A DNA stretch of 64,000 nt from Porcincola sp945869225. GTDB taxonomy: Bacteria > Bacillota > Clostridia > Lachnospirales > Lachnospiraceae. The translations under genes and the position numbers were made by a program. The notes beneath the pieces are model-generated. The model worked only from the letters and a program-made list of their open reading frames with translations. It was not told the origin of the DNA and ran no database searches. The stretch is taken from assembly GCF_052118625.1 (NCBI RefSeq), contig NZ_JBQKGW010000016.1, positions 7,163 through 71,162 of the forward strand, in the 5' to 3' direction. Below are positions 8,721-16,402 of the stretch, in pieces; positions within the stretch are counted from its first letter, which is position 1; every line of letters starts with the position of its first letter.

Positions 8721-9487
8721 GAAAAGAGAACATTCGGCAGGTACGAGGGTGTATATCTTCAGTATCACGACCTCAAGATCAACAAGGACAGCAAGGACAA
8801 CCGGATTTTCAATCAGAGAATCTATCTTCTGTGTCCGGAGGAATACCGCATCATTACCATATTCATCGGGGACGACGTATCAAGGGAAGATGCCTTCAAA
8901 GTGGCAGATCATCTTGTGATTACCGAGACGAACAAGATTCGGACAGGATCCCGGAATCATGGAAAACTGCCGTTGACACGGATAGTCATATCAAAGACAA
9001 CATGCTCTACTACATCCAGTCCGGCAACGGAATCGACACCGCAGACAAGGTCATCAAAACAGAAAGCGTGAAGCAGAAACTCGTCTATGTAACCATAACC
9101 TGTACCAACAACACAGACCATGAGCTTCGCCACATTCTGTATTGTGGCACCCTGATGCTTCTGGATCACAAAGGCGGCCAGTATCAGATAACGGACCCGG
9201 CAAAGCTGTCGGGAACGGACTGCGACTATGTTAACTGGGATGGCGTTTCTAATACGGAAACGATGGCCTATTCCGATGTTTACGAGGATTATGGCAATGG
9301 AGGAAATTATATCCCGTCACTGGCCCCAGGAAAAAGTATACAGATTCATATGGCATGGATTGTCAACGAAAACCTGTTGGATCACCTGTATCTGAACCTG
9401 AATGGAGATTGCAACGCCTACGCATTCTCGGATACGCTGACCAAATCCGGAGTTGTGGACATCCGGCCTGCGGTCCCCCTCTCATAG
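8700..9487 (+). pseudogene. Frameshifted DUF4352/DUF5067-like exported protein
   Basis: Two reading frames carry one protein. The first part (TFGRYEGVYLQYHDLKINKD, then CPEEYRIITIFIGDDVSRED, to about 8940) is in one frame. The second (DRIPESWKTAVDTDSHIKDN, then YVTITCTNNTDHELRHILYC, up to VVDIR) runs in another frame to the stop at 9487. The shift lies near 8938-8950. The second half has the beta-sandwich pattern of DUF4352/DUF5067 lipoproteins (conserved Y/V-x-V-T-CTNNTD and a late APGKSIQIHMAWIVNE). No signal peptide or promoter is visible; the 5' end seems lost. Its 3' end overlaps the convergent gene at 9482 by 6 bp. Confidence 0.55.
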
Positions 9488-10123
9488 AAGAAACATCATC
9501 ACAAAGTGGCAGAAGCTCCCGGCCATGACAAACAGGTGAAAGATCTCATGGTTTCCGAAGTTCGGATGACGGCGGTTGAAGTTCTCCATCTTCAGGGCAT
9601 AGATGATGCCGCCGATGGTGTAAACGATGCCGCCGGCGACAAGCCAGGACAGGGCGGGCGTCGAAAGGCAGCCCGCCAGCCGCGGGAGCGAGAAGGCAGC
9701 CATCCATCCCATCGCGATGTAGATCACCGCGGAGATCCACTTTGGGAAATGGCGGACAAACAACGTCGCGAGAATGCCGGCCAGGCCGATTGTCCAGATG
9801 ACTGCCAGAAGTTCGTAGCCATACGGTTTGTCAAGGGATATGACACAGATCGGTGTGTAGCTTCCTGCGATCAGCAGATAGATACTCGCGTGGTCAAACC
9901 GCTGAAGGTGCAGTGACGAGCGCGGGCTGGCGCAGATGGCATGAAAGAGCGTACTGGCAAGGTACAGGGTTGCCATGCTCCACACAAAGACGGTCAGAGC
10001 GGCTTTTCTGTCCGGTGTAAATCCTGCCACACGAATCAGCGGTCCTGCTGCTGCCAGTGTCAGGATCAGTGCAACCAGATGTGTCACCGCGCTTCCGGGT
10101 TCTCTCAGCTTTCGAATCGTCAT
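9482..10123 (-). CDS. TrhA / hemolysin III (PAQR-like) membrane protein
   Basis: Seven-helix membrane protein of the PAQR/TrhA family, linked to membrane-lipid homeostasis. 213 residues, normal for the family. Conserved metal-site motifs are present: LASTLFHA (His), FDHASIYLLIAGSYTP (Asp/His) and the C-terminal HEIFHLFVMAGSFCHF (three His). Start supported by AAAGGAGGAG 6 nt before the ATG at 10123. Monocistronic and divergent from the DUF1836 gene. The haemolytic label in databases is historical and not implied here. Confidence 0.92.
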   Translation of the reverse strand: MTIRKLREPGSAVTHLVALILTLAAAGPLIRVAGFTPDRKAALTVFVWSMATLYLASTLFHAICASPRSSLHLQRFDHASIYLLIAGSYTPICVISLDKPYGYELLAVIWTIGLAGILATLFVRHFPKWISAVIYIAMGWMAAFSLPRLAGCLSTPALSWLVAGGIVYTIGGIIYALKMENFNRRHPNFGNHEIFHLFVMAGSFCHFVMMFLL

Positions 10124-10318
10124 AACCGTCTCCTCCTTTCAGCGCCTCCTCTTTCGGAAGGCGCTTTCCATTTCACGTTTCATATCATATTTTCTTCTTC
10201 ATTCACAACTTCATTCACAACCGATATGCCTATGATAAGATTGTTCTCTCTGCATGTCAAGTTTTTAATAAACCGTTCACAGGATTTTCATACTTGCTTG
10301 CAAGGCTTGTATATTCGT

Positions 10319-10348
10319 TTTACAGGATTGTGATGATTATGTTATGAT
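10319..10348 (+). promoter_or_regulatory. Promoter of the DUF1836 gene
   Basis: TTTACA (10319-10324), 18-bp spacer, TATGAT (10343-10348), 60 bp before the ATG at 10409. Confidence 0.65.
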
Positions 10349-10408
10349 GGGAACCGAGAATGAAGGAAATAGCCGTTTTAAATTTCGATCGAACAGGAGC
10401 AGACTTCC

Positions 10409-11029
10409 ATGCTGAAATTCCAGCTTCCTGCTTACCAGGAAATCCCGAACGTCGGGCTTTACCTGGAGCAGACATTAAAGTATATCAACGATACGTTCTC
10501 CGCTTTCCGAAGCGTCGAGCTTACCAAGTCCATGATCAGCAATTATGTGAAGCTGGGCTATCTGCGCCGACCGGTGAAAAAGCAGTATGACCGGGAACAG
10601 ATTGCCGCGCTTCTGTTCATTGCCGTCAGCAAACAGGTACTGAGCATGGACAATATCGGAAAGCTCTTCCGGATGCAAGTGGAACTTGGTTCGATGGAGG
10701 TAAGCTATACAGCCTTCAAGGCGGATTTTGACTATCTGCTCGACAGTATCTGGAATCAGAAGGTGATGGACAGCGGCCAGGTCAGCGCATTCATGCAGCC
10801 GCAGGGTGCATACATGGCATACGAAGAGCAAAGGGAGGAAGGACAGGGTTCTTGCAATAAAAAAGGAGACAGGCCTCAGGATGGTTTTCCATCCAGCCCT
10901 GTCTCCCCTGAGGAAGCTTATATGCTGCTGTGGCAGGTTGCTTCCGCGGATGCCTACAGCATCTATCTCAACGAGCTGTTCAGCCACATGTCTGAAACGC
11001 CCCCGCAGAAGGACAGCACGGATCACTGA
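10409..11029 (+). CDS. DUF1836 domain protein, MerR-like putative regulator
   Basis: 206-residue protein of the DUF1836 family common in Clostridia. The diagnostic stretch is VELTKSMISNYVKLGYLRRP followed by VKKQYDREQIAALLFIAVSK and KQVLSMDNIGKLF, which forms a winged-helix fold like the MerR DNA-binding domain. The C-terminal ~90 residues are helical and variable. AGGAG lies 9 nt before the ATG. It ends 12 bp from the convergent alarmone-synthetase gene with no obvious terminator between. Target genes are unknown. Confidence 0.85.
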   Translation: MLKFQLPAYQEIPNVGLYLEQTLKYINDTFSAFRSVELTKSMISNYVKLGYLRRPVKKQYDREQIAALLFIAVSKQVLSMDNIGKLFRMQVELGSMEVSYTAFKADFDYLLDSIWNQKVMDSGQVSAFMQPQGAYMAYEEQREEGQGSCNKKGDRPQDGFPSSPVSPEEAYMLLWQVASADAYSIYLNELFSHMSETPPQKDSTDH

Positions 11030-11041
11030 GCATCTTTTTTC

Positions 11042-12187
11042 TCACCCAACCAGGTCGTTCTGGAACCGGGAAAGGTGCTCGAACGGCAGAATGAGCCTGC
11101 CGTGATACAGACCGCAGCCGTCATTCATGAGTTCGTTATTGTATGCGGTGAACATGTTGACGTCAATTTTTGAAAGATCCAGACACTGCAGTGCCATGCC
11201 GCGCTCGTATGCTTCGTCGAACAGCGGACATGCCCCCTCCGGGACTGCGCCCCTGCGGCGCCGGATGATGTTCTGCTCTTTTTCATACTGGCTGTGGTTC
11301 GCTGTCCCGATCTCCGCGAAATTGTCCATCTCATGGGTACGCAGCTGCACCTCGATATAACTGGACGCTGCCTCGTCAAAGAAGGCGATGTGAAGCGACC
11401 GGTATCCGGACTCCTTCGGGTGCGCGACATAATCCCGGTAGTACGGGCGAACCTGCGGTTTCAGGCCAGAAGGCATGCTGCCGGAAACTGTCTCTTCAGG
11501 CGTCTCGCAGGACAGCACTCCTTCTAGGCTTGCAGCCGCCCCGGATCTGCCGCCGGCAGCCTCGATTCCGTCTTCAGCCGCTTCCCCGCCTCGCCGAATG
11601 GCCGGCTCTGCCGTGAACGACCGCTTCTCGAGGAACGCCGGCAGGGCGTTGGCAATCTCATAGAGATAGCGGATCTCCTCCTGTTCCCTGTCCTGTCCCG
11701 GGCGCAGGTGGCATGCCGGCATGGACAGCACAATCCGGTATGCAATGAAGTCCCGGAAATGATTCAGCTGCCTCTGCAGCCCTTCGATCGGCGGAAACGT
11801 ATGGTGCTTCACGTAGTAGTCGTAGATATACTCTGTGATGTACCCGTTGAACTTCTCCTCCGACCGGATGACGGACTTGATCCTGCCCCTGAAGGTGAAG
11901 GCTAAATAAGGATATTCGGAGGCCATGTACTTGTAGAACTCCCGGATCCGGTTGGACTGGAAGGTCAGGAAGTCATTGTGTTCCAGCTGATACAGGATTC
12001 CCTCCAGGAAACGGCTGTGCTGAAAGTCGATGGCGGCCCGTCCGAACGCTGTATCCACCGTCTGACTGCCATCCGGGACACATCCCTGCATGCGCATTTC
12101 CGCGTCCGCGCCAAGGTCCGCCGAATACCGCCTTAATATCTTCAGGACCGTATCCCCGGCATACAGATAATCATTCAGACTGATCAT
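11042..12187 (-). CDS. RelA/SpoT-type alarmone synthetase domain protein
   Basis: Probable (p)ppGpp synthetase without hydrolase or TGS/ACT domains, 381 residues. Synthetase signatures are visible: RGRIKSVIRSEEKFNGYI (nucleotide-binding R/K), HFRDFIAYRIVLS (metal-binding Asp), HPKESGYRSLHIAFF (G-loop), IEVQLRTHEMDNFAEIG (catalytic Glu) and ANHSQYE. A low-complexity Gly/Ala/Glu-rich insert of about 50 residues separates the Asp motif from the G-loop. Start at ATG 12187 because GGGAGG lies 8 nt upstream; an in-frame GTG at 12196 overlaps that site. Stands alone, between the sugar locus and DUF1836. Activity should be tested since several motifs diverge from well-studied enzymes. Confidence 0.85.
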   Translation of the reverse strand: MISLNDYLYAGDTVLKILRRYSADLGADAEMRMQGCVPDGSQTVDTAFGRAAIDFQHSRFLEGILYQLEHNDFLTFQSNRIREFYKYMASEYPYLAFTFRGRIKSVIRSEEKFNGYITEYIYDYYVKHHTFPPIEGLQRQLNHFRDFIAYRIVLSMPACHLRPGQDREQEEIRYLYEIANALPAFLEKRSFTAEPAIRRGGEAAEDGIEAAGGRSGAAASLEGVLSCETPEETVSGSMPSGLKPQVRPYYRDYVAHPKESGYRSLHIAFFDEAASSYIEVQLRTHEMDNFAEIGTANHSQYEKEQNIIRRRRGAVPEGACPLFDEAYERGMALQCLDLSKIDVNMFTAYNNELMNDGCGLYHGRLILPFEHLSRFQNDLVG

Positions 12188-12243
12188 GCCGTCCACCTCC
12201 CTTACAGCAGCTTTCTAACCATCCAGCGCAGGGGCTGTTCATC

Positions 12244-12299
12244 TGTGCTGGTTTCTCTGCGCCGGTTTCTCTGCGCCGGTTTCCCTGCGCTGGTTTCTC
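12244..12299. repeat. 14-bp tandem repeat, four copies
   Basis: Four units of TGCGCYGGTTTCTC (first copy TGTGCTGG...) at 12244-12257, 12258-12271, 12272-12285 and 12286-12299, in the spacer upstream of the alarmone-synthetase gene. Confidence 0.85.
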
Positions 12300-12360
12300 C
12301 GCGCTTCACCACGTGATAAAACACCCTCAGTATATGCGAAATCGTGTTATCAGGCAATGC

Positions 12361-12444
12361 CAGGGCTCTGCCCTGCCCGATTCGGCGGCTCTGCCGTCAT
12401 CTCGTGCGCCGCACTCGATGATGACAGGCCGCCTTCACGAAAAA
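12361..12444 (-). repeat. Structured intergenic repeat, copy B
   Basis: Second copy of the element at 6731-6825. On the minus strand it begins with the terminator U-run, then CGTGAAGGCGGC, the shared blocks ATCGAGTGCGG and GCACGAGATGAC, GCCGCC closing the first hairpin, and CAGGGC-AGA-GCCCTG as second hairpin. Located downstream of the sugar-isomerase gene, at the end of the second sugar operon. See copy A for the comparison. Confidence 0.65.
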
Positions 12445-12464
12445 GCAGCCGGTTTCCCGGCTGC
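12440..12464 (-). terminator. Terminator of the second sugar operon
   Basis: Perfect 8-bp GC-rich stem (12445-12452 with 12457-12464), 4-nt loop, five U on the minus strand. The repeat copy B starts immediately after the U-run. Confidence 0.8.
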
Positions 12465-12488
12465 CAGCTCACTGGTTCGATATAGTTT

Positions 12489-13286
12489 TTATTCCGCCCA
12501 CTTCAGCAGCTCTTCCAGATCTGCCCGGATTCCCGTCTCATCCGGTTCCACCTGTGCCGCGTACTCCACAACGAGATCCACGGGGTTTCCGATGTCTCTG
12601 ACCATTCTCAGAAACCGATCAAAATCAAGTGTGCCGTCATGGATGCGCCGGTGGCTGTCATGAATCCCGTCGTTATTGTGCAGATGATAGGCGTGAATCT
12701 GGCCTGAAAGTTCCCGGCAGACATGGCCGATGTCCCAGCCATTGGCGTGCGTATGCCCGATATCAATCAAAACCGGGTACTTTTCCTCCTTGCACAGCCG
12801 GATGAACGCTTCCTCATCAAGCAGCACATTCCCCCTGGAATGGACGCCGACATTCTCGACAAGAACCGGAATACCGGCCTGCATCGCCATCTCTTCCGCC
12901 TTCCGATACTGCCGGCAGGATCTTTCAAGCATCTGCGCTCTCAAAGACGGGTCATCCGGCACCCTGCAGTTGTTGTGGTGAAAAACGATATGCCTGGCCT
13001 TCAGCTTTTCGGCTGCACGGACGGTCTTTTGAAACATCTCATCTGTCCGCTCACAGACCTCTGAGCCTTCCGGTGCAGTGTGGTCTGCCTGATAGTACGG
13101 CTCATGAAAGGTTACCGGAACCTTCTCCAGTTCCGGAAACAGTCGATTCAGTTCCGCTTCAAAGTCCCGGTCGTGAAAAAGCGGGAAGACTTCGACTCCC
13201 ACGGCCCCCTGGAAATAATCCAGATACCGCTGAATTCTCGGAAATGTCTTCGTGCTGTACATATTCGTGCTGAGCAGGATACTCAT
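12489..13286 (-). CDS. Sugar phosphate isomerase/epimerase (xylose-isomerase-like TIM barrel)
   Basis: 265-residue TIM-barrel protein of the AP-endonuclease-2 / sugar isomerase superfamily. Metal-ligand motifs are visible: VTFHEPYY, ARHIVFHHNN, PVLVENVGVHSRGN (Glu), PVLIDIGHTHANGWD (Asp/His), HAYHLHNNDGIHDSHRRIHD and LVVEYA (last Glu). GGAGG lies 5 nt before the ATG at 13286, which makes this the start. The first 128 bp overlap the 3' end of the ATPase gene in another frame. As last gene of the second sugar operon it probably acts on the imported sugar or its phosphate; the substrate is unknown. Confidence 0.85.
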   Translation of the reverse strand: MSILLSTNMYSTKTFPRIQRYLDYFQGAVGVEVFPLFHDRDFEAELNRLFPELEKVPVTFHEPYYQADHTAPEGSEVCERTDEMFQKTVRAAEKLKARHIVFHHNNCRVPDDPSLRAQMLERSCRQYRKAEEMAMQAGIPVLVENVGVHSRGNVLLDEEAFIRLCKEEKYPVLIDIGHTHANGWDIGHVCRELSGQIHAYHLHNNDGIHDSHRRIHDGTLDFDRFLRMVRDIGNPVDLVVEYAAQVEPDETGIRADLEELLKWAE

Positions 13287-14478
13287 CTGGTCCTCCATTT
13301 TCCATGACGGTTTCAGAAACCTCCCGCCTGCAGGAAACCGGCCAGCCGAGGCTTTTTCCATCCTCCGGGCTGAACAGATGGAAGTTTCTGAAATCGATCT
13401 TCAGCGATACCAGCTCGCCTTCCCTCGGCGGACGGCCATTTTCCATCACCACCAGATCCTGTGTCAGTCCCTCCGGCCGGACGTACACCGCCGCCTGATT
13501 TCCGTAGTTTTCGATATACCGGACCTGACCGCGGATCAGGCTGGAAGCCGTCTCTCCTTCCAGGTCCGCGTCCTGATCCTGGCGTTCCCACTCACCCCGT
13601 CCTGTCCGGATCAGCTTCAGATGTTCCGGGCGGATTCCGACGGTATAGGTGGAATCCGGATGCTGTTCGACAACCTCTGTCCGCCATTCATCCGGCAGAT
13701 AGACGCGCGATGTCCCGATCACCAGCGATTCCCGGTTGTAGGGAACCTTCTCGATGATGTTCATCGGCGGAGATCCGATGAATCTGGCGCAGAACACATT
13801 GGCCGGGAAATGATAGATGTTTCCCGGTGTGTCCAGCATCTCGATGCTGCCCGCGTTCATCAGTGCAATCCGCTGGCCGACCGTCATCGCTTCCACCTGA
13901 TCATGCGTCACATAGATCATGGTCGGATGATATTTCTCATGGATTTTCACCAGCTCCTTGCGGGAATGCATCCGCAGCTGCGCATCCAGGTTGGAAAGGG
14001 GTTCATCCAGCAGGAAATAGTCAGCCTGCTTGACCACTGCCCGCGCCAGCGCCACGCGCTGCCGCTGACCGCCGGACAGATCCTTCGGCTTTCTGTCCGC
14101 ATACTCTGTCAGCCGCAGCATATCCAGCACCTCGTCCAGGCGCCGTTCGATGACTGCGCTGTCCAGATGACTGACCTTCAGTCCGTAGGTGATATTCTTC
14201 CGGACGGTCATGTGCGGGTAGATCGCATAGTTCTGAAAGACCATGGATACATTCCGTCTGCCCGCCGGCACATGGTTGACAATTCTGTCCCCCATCCGGA
14301 TCGTTCCGCCTGTGACCGGCTCAAGCCCGGCGATCATCCGAAGCAGCGTCGACTTTCCGCAGCCGGACGGTCCGAGCAGGATCAGCCGCTCACCCTCCCG
14401 GATCTCCATGCTCAGATCCTCGATGACCGTTGTCTTCCCGTATTCCTTATGAACATGTTCCAGTGTAAGATTCTTCAT
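13159..14478 (-). CDS. Sugar ABC transporter ATP-binding protein (MsmK/UgpC/MalK type)
   Basis: Cytoplasmic ATPase that powers CUT1 sugar importers. All ABC motifs are intact: Walker A GPSGCGKST, Q-loop VFQNYAIYPH, signature LSGGQRQRVALARA, Walker B YFLLDEPLSNLD and switch His IYVTHDQ. A C-terminal OB-type regulatory domain follows (VGIRPEHLKL). Length 439 against the usual 360-380. The last ~45 residues are Gly/Ser-rich, unlike the family, and are encoded inside the start of the next gene, which suggests a lost stop codon or frameshift. It is the only importer ATPase in the window, so it may also serve the arabinoside importer and the one at the left edge. Confidence 0.92.
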   Translation of the reverse strand: MKNLTLEHVHKEYGKTTVIEDLSMEIREGERLILLGPSGCGKSTLLRMIAGLEPVTGGTIRMGDRIVNHVPAGRRNVSMVFQNYAIYPHMTVRKNITYGLKVSHLDSAVIERRLDEVLDMLRLTEYADRKPKDLSGGQRQRVALARAVVKQADYFLLDEPLSNLDAQLRMHSRKELVKIHEKYHPTMIYVTHDQVEAMTVGQRIALMNAGSIEMLDTPGNIYHFPANVFCARFIGSPPMNIIEKVPYNRESLVIGTSRVYLPDEWRTEVVEQHPDSTYTVGIRPEHLKLIRTGRGEWERQDQDADLEGETASSLIRGQVRYIENYGNQAAVYVRPEGLTQDLVVMENGRPPREGELVSLKIDFRNFHLFSPEDGKSLGWPVSCRREVSETVMENGGPDEYPAQHEYVQHEDISENSAVSGLFPGGRGSRSLPAFSRPGL

Positions 14479-14481
14479 GAT

Positions 14482-15429
14482 TCAGCCCTTCACGCCTGTC
14501 ATGGCAAATGTACTGATGATGTATTTCTGGAAAATCAGGTACAGCACAAGCGGGATCAGCATCGTCAGCACCGACACTGCCATCGCCAGCGGGAAATCTG
14601 TCCCGCCCTCCGCGCTGATGTACATCTGAAGCGCCAGCGGGAGTGTGTAGTGTTCCACTGACTTCAGAATCAGCACCGGCCAGACATACTCATTCCAGGA
14701 GTTGATGAAAAAGATGATGCCCGTCGAGATGACTGCCGGGCGGACAAGCGGCATGATGATGTCCTTCATAATCTTCAGATCCGGGATGTTGTCCAGCTTG
14801 GCCGCCTCGACCAGGGACTTTGGAATTCCTCTCATCGCCTGCCGCAGCAGGAAGATCCCGAGCACATCGGCCATCTGCGGAAGCGCGACGCCCCAGATAT
14901 TGTCCCGGAGCCCCATTTGCGTGATCAGAAGATAGTTGGGGATCATCGTAACCGTAAACGGCACGAACATCGTGATCAGCATCAGGAAATACAGCACCTT
15001 CTTCCCCCTGTACTGAAAGAAGACGAACGAATATGCCGCCAGAAGGGAGGTCAGGGTCTTGCAGACTGTCACGGAGGCCGCGATCAGGAAGGTGTTGAGG
15101 GCGATTCTGAATAATGGGAGCTTCGCGAACACCTGCCTGTACCCGTCCAGTGTCGGTCTGCGCGGAATCAGCTCCAGGATCGTATTGTAGGCATCGGAGG
15201 AAGTCTTGAAGGAGTTCGACACCGCAAAGGCAATCGGAAACAGGATAAGGATTGTATAAAGAATCAGAAACACGTGCCACCCGGCTGCCCCGGCCCGGCT
15301 TGTCTCACATCCCTGCTGTATCCGGTCTGCTCCTCTGTTTCCGGATGCTTTCTCTGCTGCACCCGCCAGCTCCCCGTTCACTCCTGTAGCCTGGACGGAA
15401 CCCGCCCTGTCTGCACGGTCAGTTCTCAT
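14482..15429 (-). CDS. Carbohydrate ABC transporter permease (MalG/UgpE type)
   Basis: Membrane subunit, 315 residues. After a long hydrophilic N-terminus of about 48 residues come six membrane segments and an EAA loop (PKSLVEAAKLDNIPDLKIM). The ATG at 15429 is preferred since AAAGGA lies 9 nt upstream. It overlaps the end of the MalF-type gene by 11 bp, so the two are translationally coupled. The charged N-terminal extension is not usual for MalG-type permeases and is of uncertain meaning. Confidence 0.9.
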   Translation of the reverse strand: MRTDRADRAGSVQATGVNGELAGAAEKASGNRGADRIQQGCETSRAGAAGWHVFLILYTILILFPIAFAVSNSFKTSSDAYNTILELIPRRPTLDGYRQVFAKLPLFRIALNTFLIAASVTVCKTLTSLLAAYSFVFFQYRGKKVLYFLMLITMFVPFTVTMIPNYLLITQMGLRDNIWGVALPQMADVLGIFLLRQAMRGIPKSLVEAAKLDNIPDLKIMKDIIMPLVRPAVISTGIIFFINSWNEYVWPVLILKSVEHYTLPLALQMYISAEGGTDFPLAMAVSVLTMLIPLVLYLIFQKYIISTFAMTGVKG

Positions 15430-16306
15430 AGTAGACGTTCCTTTCAACGAAGCGGAATTCCAGAAGCAGAAGAACCACGAAAAGCAGCATCGTAAGAACG
15501 GACGCCGCGGACGCTGTCCCTGTTTTGAACAATGTGAATGCATTATGGTAGGACATATAGATCAGGTTCGAGCTGGCGTAGTTCGGTCCGCCCTGCGTGA
15601 TGACCTTGATCGGTGTGAACACATACTGAAGTCCCTGCACGATCGTGATGATGAACACATAGATCCCCGTCGCGGAGCTCATCGGAACAACGATATCAAA
15701 GAAGATGCGCCTGAGCGGAACGTTGTCGAGCCTGGCTGCCTCGATCACTTCGGGCGACACTCCCGAGATCCCCGCCAGCAGCACAATCAGGTTGTAGCCG
15801 AATGTCTTCCACGTCGTGATGATGCACAGTCCGGCGATCACCCAGCCGTCCGTTTTGGTCCAGAAGGGAAGACGGATGCCCAGCGGTTTCAGAAGAATCG
15901 CCACCGGCCCCGACACCGGGTTCAGGATCCAGGTATACAGGATCGACCCGACGACGAGTGAGATAATGCTGGGCAGGAACAGAGCTGATTTGTAAAATCC
16001 GCGCAGCCGGCTCACGGCAAACGACAGGACAAAGGAAACCAGGTATGGCAGCGCCCAGTTGAGGATCAGCAGAATCACGATATACCAGAAGGTGTTCCCG
16101 AGAATCTTCCAGGTATTCGGATCCCGGAGCAGCGTGACGTAATTCTGAAATCCGACGAATTTCTTCTGCGGCTGTATCATGTTCCAGTCAAAGAAACTCA
16201 GATAAACCGTATAGATGAGCGGATAAAACATAAACACGCAAAATGCCGCAAGTGACGGAATCAGGAACACATATCCCAGAACACCCTGCTTTTTCTGATC
16301 TTCCAT
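15419..16306 (-). CDS. Carbohydrate ABC transporter permease (MalF/UgpA type)
   Basis: Membrane subunit, 295 residues, six membrane segments and an EAA loop (SPEVIEAARLDNVPLRRIFF). Start at ATG 16306, with GGAAGAGGA 8 nt upstream; longer in-frame readings begin in the untranslated spacer. Forms the heterodimeric channel with the product of 14482-15429 and is fed by the binding protein at 16403. Confidence 0.92.
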   Translation of the reverse strand: MEDQKKQGVLGYVFLIPSLAAFCVFMFYPLIYTVYLSFFDWNMIQPQKKFVGFQNYVTLLRDPNTWKILGNTFWYIVILLILNWALPYLVSFVLSFAVSRLRGFYKSALFLPSIISLVVGSILYTWILNPVSGPVAILLKPLGIRLPFWTKTDGWVIAGLCIITTWKTFGYNLIVLLAGISGVSPEVIEAARLDNVPLRRIFFDIVVPMSSATGIYVFIITIVQGLQYVFTPIKVITQGGPNYASSNLIYMSYHNAFTLFKTGTASAASVLTMLLFVVLLLLEFRFVERNVYYEN

Positions 16307-16349
16307 GAGCGCAATCCTCTTCCTTGTCTCTTGTCTCCATCCTGAAAAC

Positions 16350-16389
16350 CTGTGATGAGCCGCCCCTCCCGGAAACGGCCCCATCACAG
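16350..16389 (-). other. Intra-operon hairpin between binding-protein and permease genes
   Basis: An 8-bp perfect outer stem (16350-16357 with 16382-16389) with further GCCG/CGGC pairing inside. Only a weak U-stretch follows, so it may stabilise the upstream mRNA or attenuate rather than fully terminate. Confidence 0.5.
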
Positions 16390-16402
16390 ACATCTTTGTC
16401 GC

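Noticed and set aside
9482..10123. Haemolysin virulence gene
   Set aside because: The protein is a PAQR/TrhA membrane-homeostasis homologue; the hemolysin III name does not indicate toxin activity.
13252..14661. 469-codon open frame antisense to the ABC ATPase
   Set aside because: Walker A, Q-loop, signature and Walker B on the minus strand leave no doubt about the coding strand.
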